DNA of 7,926 nt. Origin: Deltaproteobacteria bacterium CG07_land_8_20_14_0_80_60_11. Lineage in GTDB: Bacteria > Desulfobacterota > Desulfobaccia > Desulfobaccales > 0-14-0-80-60-11. Position 1 is the first letter of the stretch. Each line of letters starts with the position of its first letter. The stretch is from positions 1 through 7,926 of the forward strand of contig PEWM01000172.1 of assembly GCA_002779455.1 (NCBI GenBank). Direction: 5' to 3'. Shown piece by piece: positions 1-5,590 of this stretch. The notes beneath the pieces were generated by a model, which was not told where the DNA came from, ran no database searches, and saw nothing but the letters and a program-made list of their open reading frames with translations. The position numbers were made by a program, and so were the translations under genes.

Positions 1-6
1 CTTTTC

Positions 7-699
7 TTATGGCTGATAGGGGATGGGGTCGGGGATGCCCGCGGCCGCGAAGCCCTGGCGGCGCAGGCGGCAGGAGGAGCACCGGCCGCAGGCCCGGATC
101 TCGTCCTGGTAGCATGACCAGGTGAGGTCGAAGGGCGCGCCCAGCTTAAGCCCCAGGCGCACGATCCCACCCTTGTCCAGGTGGATCAGGGGGGTGTGGA
201 TAAAAAGGTGGGTTTCGGGCCGGGTGCCCAACTCGATGAGGCGGTTGAAGGCCTCAAAATACTCGGGCCGGCAGTCGGGGTAACCGGGGTTGTCGAGGAC
301 GTTGGCGCCGATGAATACGGCCTCGGCCCCCAGGACTTCGGCCCAGGCCACCGCCGCGGCCAAAAGATTGGTGTTGCGGAAAGGCACATAGGTGGAGGGG
401 ATGCCCGGCGGCTCCACCTCGCCGGTGGGCACGGCCCGGCCGAAATCCGTCAGGCTGGAGCCGCCGATCTCCCCCAGGTAATTGAGATCCGCCTCCAGGG
501 TGGAAGCCACCCGGTAAAACGCCGCCTGGGCCCGGAAGGACTCCAACTCCCGCCTGAGGGTGCGCTGGGCGTAATTGGCATGAAACAGGGCCAGATCAAA
601 ATCCTGGCGGGCCACCGCCGCGGCCACACAACTGTCCAGCCCGCCGCTGGCCAGGACTACTGCGGTTTTCGGTTTTCGGTTTTCGGTTTTTGGTCTCAT
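7..699 (-). CDS. queC: 7-cyano-7-deazaguanine (preQ0) synthase QueC
   Basis: QueC is the cytosolic ATP-dependent enzyme that converts 7-carboxy-7-deazaguanine plus ammonia into preQ0, the precursor of queuosine in tRNA. The 230-residue product is of usual family length. It carries the PP-loop ATP-pyrophosphatase motif SGGLDS (residues 18-23), the conserved PSTYVPFRNT (101-110), GYPDCRPEY (139-147), and a C-terminal zinc site of four cysteines (C196, C204, C207, C210) in the pattern CYxxxxxxCGRCSSCRLR. The start is ATG at 699; no other start codon lies between it and the P-loop strand. Residues 1-12 (MRPKTENRKPKT) are encoded by a CGAAAAC heptad repeat and are probably not functional. No strong Shine-Dalgarno is visible. 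It lies 136 bp downstream of queE on the same strand. The usual 'DYSGYPDCR' stretch reads DNPGYPDCR here. The identification is firm. Confidence 0.96.
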   Translation of the reverse strand: MRPKTENRKPKTAVVLASGGLDSCVAAAVARQDFDLALFHANYAQRTLRRELESFRAQAAFYRVASTLEADLNYLGEIGGSSLTDFGRAVPTGEVEPPGIPSTYVPFRNTNLLAAAVAWAEVLGAEAVFIGANVLDNPGYPDCRPEYFEAFNRLIELGTRPETHLFIHTPLIHLDKGGIVRLGLKLGAPFDLTWSCYQDEIRACGRCSSCRLRRQGFAAAGIPDPIPYQP

Positions 700-832
700 G
701 GCTTGAAGCTTTCGACAGATTCAGGTTTTGACAACGTTATAGTAAAGCTCTTGGGAAAAAGCAAAAAGGAGATATTTCCCTGGCGCCGTATTATGCCTCT
801 ACCGAAAACCCGAAACCGAAAACCGAAAACCG
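663..832. repeat. Inverted repeat of CGAAAAC heptads flanking the queE-queC spacer
   Basis: Two arms are perfect reverse complements over 20 bp: 663-682 on the plus strand (CGGTTTTCGGTTTTCGG...) and 813-832 (...CCGAAAACCGAAAACCG). Each arm sits in a slightly longer imperfect array, about 663-692 and 801-832, of four or so 7-bp units. The 130 bp between the arms contains the candidate queC promoter and the queC start codon. One arm lies in codons 6-13 of queC and the other starts 3 bp after the queE stop codon. A minus-strand read-through transcript could fold into a long stem-loop. The function is unknown; it may be a dispersed genomic repeat. Confidence 0.85.
736..764 (-). promoter_or_regulatory. 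Candidate sigma-70-type promoter for queC
   Basis: On the minus strand a -35-like TTGCTT (764-759) is followed after 17 bp by TATAAC (741-736), which matches the -10 consensus at five of six positions. The inferred start site near 729 would give a leader of about 30 nt before the queC ATG. The -35 match is weak, so this is a sequence-only prediction. It would allow queC expression independent of queE. Confidence 0.4.
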
Positions 833-835
833 TCT

Positions 836-1477
836 TCATACTCCCCGGACCTCGGGTCCCCAGATGTATTTGTGGAGCTGTGGGTTCAGCCGCACGGGCA
901 GGCGGGTTGCCAAAATCCAGGCGGCGGCCTCCATCAGTTCGACCTGCCCGAACACCGGCGAAATCAGCACCGGCAGCCGCCCGGCCAATCGAAAATACTT
1001 GATGACCTCCAGGGCCCAGGTGAAATCGAGCTGGTCGGCCACCACGAACTTGACCTCATCCCGGGAGGTCAGGAGATCCATATTGGCCCAGACGTTGTGA
1101 TCGGCCATGTCGCTCCTCGGACATTTTACATCCAGGATGCGGTGCACCCGGGCATCCACCGCGTCGATGGGCAAAGAGCCGTTGGTCTCCAGACAGACGG
1201 TAAAGCCGGCGTCGAGCAAATCCGTGAGGAGGACCGGGGTTTCGGCCTGGAGCAGGGGTTCGCCGCCGGTAACCAGCACCAGCCGGTGGGCCTGGGCCCG
1301 GGCCATTGCCACCAGCGCCGCCACGGTCATTTCGTGCCCTCCCTCATAGGCGTAGGCAGTGTCGCAATAGCGGCAACGCAAGTTGCAGCCCGTCAGGCGG
1401 ATGAAATACGCCGGCACTCCCGCCCGGGTGGATTCACCCATCAGGCTGGCGAAGGTTTCGCAGACCACCAGAGCCAT
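836..1477 (-). CDS. queE: 7-carboxy-7-deazaguanine synthase QueE (radical SAM)
   Basis: QueE is a radical S-adenosylmethionine enzyme that rearranges 6-carboxytetrahydropterin to 7-carboxy-7-deazaguanine, the substrate of QueC. The 213-residue protein begins with the family-typical N-terminus (ETFASLMGES). It has the [4Fe-4S]-binding CxxxCxxC as CNLRCRYC (C31, C35, C38), the SAM-binding TGGEP (70-74), ETNGS (97-101), DVKCP (116-120) and a C-terminal LHKYIWG (201-207). The ATG at 1477 fits the family start, although the ribosome-binding site is weak. It lies upstream of queC on the same strand, and a promoter can be placed in the 304-bp divergent spacer. The genes for the earlier steps (folE, queD) and the later step (queF) are not in the window. 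The identification is firm. Confidence 0.96.
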   Translation of the reverse strand: MALVVCETFASLMGESTRAGVPAYFIRLTGCNLRCRYCDTAYAYEGGHEMTVAALVAMARAQAHRLVLVTGGEPLLQAETPVLLTDLLDAGFTVCLETNGSLPIDAVDARVHRILDVKCPRSDMADHNVWANMDLLTSRDEVKFVVADQLDFTWALEVIKYFRLAGRLPVLISPVFGQVELMEAAAWILATRLPVRLNPQLHKYIWGPEVRGV

Positions 1478-1518
1478 AAGGAACCGTTCTCAGGAAGGTT
1501 TCGGGGTTCTATCTTATC

Positions 1519-1547
1519 ATTATCGGTCGGGAAGGGCAGGAAATCAA
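1519..1547 (-). promoter_or_regulatory. Candidate sigma-70-type promoter for queE
   Basis: On the minus strand TTGATT (1547-1542) is separated by exactly 17 bp from GATAAT (1524-1519), a five-of-six match to TATAAT. The inferred transcription start near 1512 gives a leader of about 35 nt before the queE ATG. An additional perfect TATAAT lies further upstream on the minus strand (1622-1617), but no convincing -35 is seen at the right distance. No preQ1 riboswitch pattern was recognised in this leader. Confidence 0.4.
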
Positions 1548-1725
1548 GCCTCGCCCCTCATCAGAGATTGGCTTCCCCGGCCCTCTGGCCCGAGACTGGA
1601 AAATTACCTAAAGGAAATTATAACCTAACCTGTCGCCATGCCTGATCTTTTTCAACTACCCGCCCCGGTTTTCTTCTAGACACGTTCAGGCCGCTAATTG
1701 CGTAAAATTTCACATAATTTTTCCA

Positions 1726-1754
1726 TTGCGTTTGCGGTCCGCCTGCCATAGAAT
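1726..1754 (+). promoter_or_regulatory. Candidate sigma-70-type promoter for the DUF4416-yicC-remA-gmk operon
   Basis: TTGCGT (1726-1731) is followed after a 17-bp spacer by TAGAAT (1749-1754), which matches the -10 consensus at five of six positions. The inferred start near 1761 would leave a short leader of about 20 nt. That leader contains the purine-rich GGGAGAAGAGAAG (1766-1778) just before the ATG at 1782. It is the only well-spaced promoter pair seen immediately upstream of the operon. Confidence 0.45.
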
Positions 1755-1781
1755 GATTGGCGTTCGGGAGAAGAGAAGACC

Positions 1782-2315
1782 ATGAGCACGCCGGGCCTGG
1801 CCACGCCAGTAAAGCCGGTGGTCAGTATGCTGTTAGCCCGGGAAGACCTGGGCCCGGCTCTGGTTACAAGACTCGCCGGGTATTTGGGGCCGCCGGATTT
1901 GGTGGGACCATGGTGGCCGTTTGACGCCACCGCCTACTACGCCCCGGAAATGGGTCCCAACCTGGGCCGCCGCCTGGTTTCCTTCCTCCACCTGGCCGAT
2001 CCGGCTTGCCTGGCGGATTGGAAGGTCTTTACCAATACGCTGGAGCAGGCCTTTAGCTTAGGTGGGCGGCGGCTGGCTAACCTGGACCCGGGATACGTGG
2101 CCAGAGAACGCCTGGTCCTGGCCACCGGCAAAAATTTTCCTCACCGCATTTACCTGGATCAAGGCATCTACGGGGATTTAACTCTCATCTTTGGCCAGGG
2201 GAGCTGGCGGCCCCTGCCCTGGAGCTACCCGGATTACGCCCGGGGGGAGCTCCCGGCGCTGTTGGGACAGGTGCGCCAAAAATATCTCTGGCAACTCAAG
2301 GCGATGGCCGCATGA
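1782..2315 (+). CDS. DUF4416 family protein
   Basis: This 177-residue cytosolic protein belongs to the uncharacterised DUF4416 family. It was recognised from its ordered motifs: an N-terminal KPVVSMLLA (11-19), WPFDATAYYAPEMG (45-58), FTNTLEQ (83-89), NLDPGYV (100-106), a stretch with HRIYL and GIYGDLTL (121-135), and PLPWSYPDY (144-152). There is no signal peptide or membrane segment, and the length is usual for the family. The start ATG follows the purine-rich GGGAGAAGAGAAG. The stop overlaps the yicC start by 4 bp (ATGA), so translation of the two is probably coupled. No biochemical function is established for the family. The linkage to yicC, remA and gmk suggests a housekeeping or RNA/nucleotide-related role, but this is guilt by association only. 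Family assignment is confident; function is unknown. Confidence 0.88.
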   Translation: MSTPGLATPVKPVVSMLLAREDLGPALVTRLAGYLGPPDLVGPWWPFDATAYYAPEMGPNLGRRLVSFLHLADPACLADWKVFTNTLEQAFSLGGRRLANLDPGYVARERLVLATGKNFPHRIYLDQGIYGDLTLIFGQGSWRPLPWSYPDYARGELPALLGQVRQKYLWQLKAMAA

Positions 2316-3202
2316 TCAAGAGCATGACCGCATACGGGCGGGGGGAAGTGGAAACTCCCCTACAGAAGTGGGTGGTGGAACTCAAGAGCGTCAACCACCG
2401 CTTCCTGGAACTCGCCCTCAACCTCCCCCGGCGCCTCTGGGCCCTGGAGGACCGGTTCCGCAAGCTCATCAAGAGCCGGGTGGCCCGGGGCCGGGTGGAT
2501 ATGCAATTATCCTGGGAAAGCCTCGAAGCAAAGCCCATGACCTTGCGGCTGGATAAAGCCGTGGTGGCCGGGGTCCGGGACGTGCTGGAGCAACTCCGGC
2601 TGGCCGGCAGCACCCCCGAGTCCCTGAAGTTGGAGCATTTTCTCCATTTTTCGGACCTGCTGGTGGCCAAGGAACAGGCCAATCAGGACCTGGAGTTGGA
2701 GGCGGCCTGGGAGACGGTGTCCCAGGCGGTGAACCAGGCGCTGGACCGCCTGGAGGAAATGCGCACAACCGAGGGCGCGGCCCTGGCAGCCGATCTGGCC
2801 GGGCGCCTGGAGGACATCCGCCGGGAAGTCAGCCGCATTGTCGAGCAGGCGCCGCGGTTGCCCGAACTCTGGCGGGAGAAGGTCGCAGCTCGCCTGGCGG
2901 AGCTCTTTCCCGAGGGCAGCCCGGTGGACGAGACCCGCCTGGCCCAGGAAGTGGCCCTTATGGCCGAACGCCGGGATGTGGCCGAAGAATTGGCCCGCCT
3001 GGATAGCCATCTGGCCCAATTCCAGCAAACTTTGGTGAGCCCGGAGCCGGTGGGGCGCAAGCAGGAGTTTTTGCTCCAGGAAATGCTGCGGGAGGTCAAC
3101 ACCATCGGCTCCAAGAGCGCCGACCTGAGCATCTCCCAGGCCGTGCTGGAAATCAAGGGCTCCCTGGAGCGCCTCCGGGAGCAGGTGCAAAACATCGAGT
3201 AG
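2312..3202 (+). CDS. yicC: YicC family endoribonuclease
   Basis: The 296-residue product is full length for the YicC family, which has recently been described as endoribonucleases acting on small RNAs/mRNA; older annotation called it a stress-induced protein. The N-terminal YicC-like domain (about 1-155) starts with the diagnostic MIKSMTAYGRGE and includes ELKSVNHRFLE (23-33). The C-terminal DUF1732 domain (about 212-296) contains ERRDVAEELARLDSHL (219-234) and GRKQEFLLQEMLREVNTIGSKS (247-269 region), and ends in REQVQNIE. The middle is helical and charged, with probable coiled-coil character (about 125-200). The ATG overlaps the stop of the DUF4416 gene, with a modest AAGG ribosome site inside that gene. 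The remA gene follows after 21 bp. The substrate in this organism is unknown. Confidence 0.95.
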   Translation: MIKSMTAYGRGEVETPLQKWVVELKSVNHRFLELALNLPRRLWALEDRFRKLIKSRVARGRVDMQLSWESLEAKPMTLRLDKAVVAGVRDVLEQLRLAGSTPESLKLEHFLHFSDLLVAKEQANQDLELEAAWETVSQAVNQALDRLEEMRTTEGAALAADLAGRLEDIRREVSRIVEQAPRLPELWREKVAARLAELFPEGSPVDETRLAQEVALMAERRDVAEELARLDSHLAQFQQTLVSPEPVGRKQEFLLQEMLREVNTIGSKSADLSISQAVLEIKGSLERLREQVQNIE

Positions 3203-3223
3203 GACGAAGGGGGAAATTAACCA

Positions 3224-3505
3224 ATGGACGGGCGCTTGATCAACATCGGGTTCGGCAATACCGTGATCTCCTATCGGGTAGTGGCAGTGGTGGTGCCGGG
3301 CTCCGCGCCCATGAAACGGCTGCGGGAGAGAGCCACCCAGGCCGACCGCCTCATTGACGCCACTCACGGCCGCAAGACCCGCTCCATCATCGTTACCGAC
3401 AGCAATCACATCATCCTGTCGGCGGTGCATACCGAGACCCTGTCCCAGCGTTTAAACGGTCATGGCGCGGCCTCGCGGCCGGAGTCGGGGGAAAAGGACA
3501 TTTAG
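3224..3505 (+). CDS. remA: RemA/DUF370 family DNA-binding regulator
   Basis: This 93-residue protein belongs to the DUF370/RemA family. Bacillus subtilis RemA is a DNA-binding protein that activates biofilm matrix and osmoprotection genes. The sequence aligns from memory without gaps to RemA over the first ~77 residues: LINIGFGN (5-12), SAPMKR (27-32), LIDATHGRKTRSIIV (43-57) and HIILSAVHTETLSQRL (62-77). Residues corresponding to B. subtilis R18, P29 and R50 are kept, and R51 is lysine. A short polar tail (78-93) lies beyond the core. The start ATG has a good ribosome site, AAGGGGGA (3207-3214). The gene sits between yicC and gmk, its usual place in many bacteria, and its TAG stop directly abuts the gmk start. 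Its targets here are unknown. Confidence 0.93.
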   Translation: MDGRLINIGFGNTVISYRVVAVVVPGSAPMKRLRERATQADRLIDATHGRKTRSIIVTDSNHIILSAVHTETLSQRLNGHGAASRPESGEKDI

Positions 3506-4117
3506 GTGCCCGGGGAAATTTTTATCATAACCGCCCCTTCCGGGACGGGGAAGACTACCCTGCTGAAACCGTTGATGGCCGCGGATCTTAGGCTCCGGTT
3601 CTCCATTTCCTTCACCACCCGGCCCCGGCGCTCGGGAGAGATTGACGGGAAAGACCATTTTTTTGTCAGCCCGGAGCAGTTCCGGCGGCTCCGGGACACC
3701 GGCGCCCTGGCGGAATGGGTGGAACAGTTCGGCTATGGCTACGGCACCTCCCGGGAGTGGGTGCTGGATATGGTGCAAAAAGGGGGGGACCTGGTCTTCG
3801 ATCTGGATTCCCGGGGAGCCCGGGCCCTCAAAACCGAATTCCCCCAGGGGACCCTGATCTTCATCCTGCCCCCTAGCCTGACGGAACTTAAACGGCGCCT
3901 GCAAGGCCGGGGGGGCCTGGACCCCGAGGAACTGGCCCGGCGTCTGGCGAATGGCCGGGCTGAACTTAAAGAAGCCCACTGGTATGACTACCTGGTGATC
4001 AACGACGATAAGGCCACGGCCCTGTCGCACCTGCAGGCCATCATCCAGGCCGCCCGCTGCCGCACCCCCCAGCTCTGGCCGCAATTAGCCCCACAGTTTC
4101 TCAGCGACAATACCTGA
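3506..4117 (+). CDS. gmk: Guanylate kinase
   Basis: Guanylate kinase phosphorylates GMP to GDP using ATP, an essential step in GTP/dGTP supply. The 203-residue protein has a P-loop APSGTGKTT (10-18) and a GMP-binding domain with SISFTTRPRRSGE (33-45) and YGTSRE (79-84). A typical 'DIDxQGA' segment reads DLDSRGA (99-105). A lid region (about 132-158) is followed by DYLVINDD (161-168). The length is typical. The start is GTG at 3506, immediately after the remA TAG. The ribosome site AAAAGGA (3492-3498) lies inside remA, which points to translational coupling. It is the last gene of the four-gene operon. The omega subunit gene rpoZ, which often follows gmk, is not present. The identification is firm. 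Confidence 0.96.
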   Translation: MPGEIFIITAPSGTGKTTLLKPLMAADLRLRFSISFTTRPRRSGEIDGKDHFFVSPEQFRRLRDTGALAEWVEQFGYGYGTSREWVLDMVQKGGDLVFDLDSRGARALKTEFPQGTLIFILPPSLTELKRRLQGRGGLDPEELARRLANGRAELKEAHWYDYLVINDDKATALSHLQAIIQAARCRTPQLWPQLAPQFLSDNT

Positions 4118-4327
4118 TATCCTATAACCCATTGTTTCACGATATAAATCCCTTATTGATAACTTTTTTTTGAGATAGGAGGTCAGGATAAAGGGCAGTA
4201 CCTGACACTTTTGCTTGATTAAATCCTGATCCAAAGTGCTTCATGTTGGTTAAGCAGGCCGACGGCGAAGGGGGACCTCATAACCTCAGGATCAAGGGTA
4301 TAAGCTTTAATTGCTACTTTATTCCAT
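4118..4327. other. AT-rich convergent intergenic region
   Basis: This 210-bp spacer lies between the 3' ends of gmk (plus) and the CoA-transferase gene (minus), and should contain the terminators of both operons. Its left half is strongly AT-rich. It holds a plus-strand T tract at 4164-4171 with no strong stem directly before it, and a small hairpin (4182-4206) described separately. No gene is credible here; the open frame starting at 4243 is antisense to the CoA-transferase. Confidence 0.6.
4182..4206 (+). terminator. Weak candidate terminator hairpin after gmk
   Basis: GTCAGG (4182-4187) can pair with CCTGAC (4201-4206) across a 13-nt loop. It is followed by a short T-containing stretch, ACTTTTG. 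The stem is only 6 bp and the T run is short, so this is a poor intrinsic terminator. It is listed because it is the clearest stem in the convergent spacer. The T tract at 4164-4171 lies just upstream of it. Confidence 0.25.
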
Positions 4328-5521
4328 TTAAATCGCGCCAGCCTTTCTCAAAGCGGCAATGCGCGGTGCGTCATACCCCAGCTCCCGCAGGATGGCTTCC
4401 GTTGATTCCCCCAGTTTTTCGGCCAGAGAAATCCGGATTTCATCACCAGGGCAATGAAATGGCGAGGCGATGAATTTTACTTGGCCCCTCTCTGGGTGAG
4501 GCACGGTGACGATCTTGCCCTGTTGCCTAACAAAGGGATTGTCCAAGGCCTTTCCAATGTCGTAAACCGGGGCGCAGGGGACCTGGCCCGTCATAAGGTT
4601 TAACCACGTTTCGCTAGTTTTTTTCGAAAATTCGCCATCCAGAATCAGCGTCAGTTCGTCCCGATGGGCCAGGCGGGACTCATTCGTGACCAAGCGAGGG
4701 TCAGACAACAGGTCCTCCCGTTGGATCAGGCGGCAGAGCTTTTCCCAAAACTTGGGCAGGATGCAGGCTACATAGAGCCAGCCGTCCTGGGTTCGGAAGA
4801 TCTGGCAGGGAGCTTCGGCGGTATGAGCCGACCGGGGCTGGCAGGCCTCTACCACCCCTTCGTTGAGATACCACAGGCCCTGGTAGCACAGGCTGCTTAG
4901 GGCGATGTCCAACAGATTGGTATCCATGTCCCGGCCTACTCCCGTTTCCCGGGCGGCCAGAACTGCCGCCAGCAACCCCAGCGCCCCGTAAATGCCGCCC
5001 ATCAGGTCCACCACCGAGACCCCCACCTTGGCCGGAATGCTGCCCGGCTCCCCGGTAACCGACATCCAGCCCGCTTCCGCCTGCATCAAAAAATCATAGC
5101 CCGGCCAGCCGGCCCGGGGGCCGGTGCGGCCATAACCGGAGATGTGGGCGCAGACGATCTTGGGATTATGGGCCTTTAAGGCTTCATAGGTGATCCCCAA
5201 TTTCTCGGGCACATCTCCCCGCAGGTTGTCCAGGGTGGCATCGGCCGTTTTCACCAGATCGTGCAAGACTTCCTGGCCTTCCGGGGTCTTGAGGTTCAGG
5301 GTGAAACTGCGTTTATTCTGGTTGGCGGCCTCGAATCCCTGGCTATCCTGATGGGCCGCATCAAAAAAATACGGCCCCATCGTCCTCAGGGTGTTCCCTC
5401 CCGTAGCAGGATTTTCCACGGAGATTACTTCCGCTCCCAACTGGGCCAGCAGCATGGCCCCGTAAGAACCGGCCCCCCAGGATTCAAAGGCCAGGATGTG
5501 CAACCCGCTTAAGGGTAGCAT
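4328..5521 (-). CDS. Family III CoA-transferase (CaiB/BaiF type)
   Basis: This enzyme class (formyl-CoA transferase, CaiB, BaiF and relatives) moves CoA between carboxylic acids through a mixed anhydride on a catalytic aspartate. I place the start at the ATG at 5521, giving 397 residues. An in-frame TTG at 5539 would add six residues, but those codons contain a perfect AGGAGG nine bases before the ATG, i.e. its ribosome-binding site. Family features, numbered from the ATG, are LPLSGLHILAFE, AQLGAEVISVE (about 26-36), NKRSFTLNLKTPEG (69-82), ISGYGRTGP (127-135), and SVVDLMGG with the probable catalytic Asp172. The C-terminal domain includes QIFRTQDGWLYVA and a final helical segment. It is the last gene of a minus-strand operon after the AtuA-like and SnoaL-like genes. 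The acid substrate and CoA donor cannot be told from sequence. Confidence 0.93.
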   Translation of the reverse strand: MLPLSGLHILAFESWGAGSYGAMLLAQLGAEVISVENPATGGNTLRTMGPYFFDAAHQDSQGFEAANQNKRSFTLNLKTPEGQEVLHDLVKTADATLDNLRGDVPEKLGITYEALKAHNPKIVCAHISGYGRTGPRAGWPGYDFLMQAEAGWMSVTGEPGSIPAKVGVSVVDLMGGIYGALGLLAAVLAARETGVGRDMDTNLLDIALSSLCYQGLWYLNEGVVEACQPRSAHTAEAPCQIFRTQDGWLYVACILPKFWEKLCRLIQREDLLSDPRLVTNESRLAHRDELTLILDGEFSKKTSETWLNLMTGQVPCAPVYDIGKALDNPFVRQQGKIVTVPHPERGQVKFIASPFHCPGDEIRISLAEKLGESTEAILRELGYDAPRIAALRKAGAI

Positions 5522-5548
5522 GGCTGTTTCCCTCCTCAAGCTTTGCTT

Positions 5549-5578
5549 CCTCAGAACACCACCCAGGGGTTCTTGAGG
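5549..5578. repeat. Short hairpin between SnoaL-like and CoA-transferase genes
   Basis: CCTCAGAAC (5549-5557) pairs with GTTCTTGAGG (5569-5578) apart from one bulged base, with an 11-nt loop. It lies in the 69-bp spacer upstream of the CoA-transferase ribosome site. No T run follows on either strand, so it is not an intrinsic terminator. It could be an mRNA processing or stability element, or chance. Confidence 0.4.
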
Positions 5579-5590
5579 GCTCCATCGCCG

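Larger units (their letters stand above)
1478..1781. other. Divergent intergenic region between queE and the DUF4416 gene
   Basis: This 304-bp stretch has no credible gene. Its right half (about 1600-1730) is distinctly AT-rich compared with the coding DNA. It contains the candidate promoters listed separately: one for queE, one for the DUF4416 operon, and a perfect minus-strand TATAAT at 1617-1622. No long inverted repeat, riboswitch fold or tRNA was recognised. The short open frames crossing it do not resemble any known protein. Confidence 0.6.

Noticed and set aside
663..832. CRISPR array or telomere-like array
   Set aside because: The repeat unit is only 7 bp, is tandem without spacers, and occurs as two opposed arrays; it does not fit CRISPR architecture, and no cas gene is present.
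181..1002. Plus-strand open frame of 273 codons across queC and the queE 3' end
   Set aside because: It is antisense to two firmly identified genes and runs through the heptad repeats and intergenic spacer; no protein motif.
1478..1512. Possible preQ1 riboswitch in the queE leader
   Set aside because: The leader can form a 5-bp GAACC/GGTTC stem but lacks the recognisable preQ1-I loop and A-rich tail pattern; it is also too short for a convincing aptamer.
872..1645. Plus-strand open frame of 257 codons over queE
   Set aside because: Antisense shadow of queE extending into the spacer; composition is not protein-like.
2507..3430. Long minus-strand open frame of 307 codons
   Set aside because: It is antisense to yicC and remA, both of which have clear family motifs; its translation has no recognisable domain and reflects GC-rich third-position bias.
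3452..4084. Minus-strand open frame of 210 codons over gmk
   Set aside because: Shadow of gmk; Gly/Pro-rich with no domain.
4164..4171. T tract as an intrinsic terminator of gmk
   Set aside because: No stable GC-rich stem lies directly upstream of the tract, so it is noted only within the spacer description.
4243..4473. Short plus-strand open frame starting in the convergent spacer
   Set aside because: Most of it is antisense to the CoA-transferase 3' end; it has no clear ribosome site and no recognisable motif.
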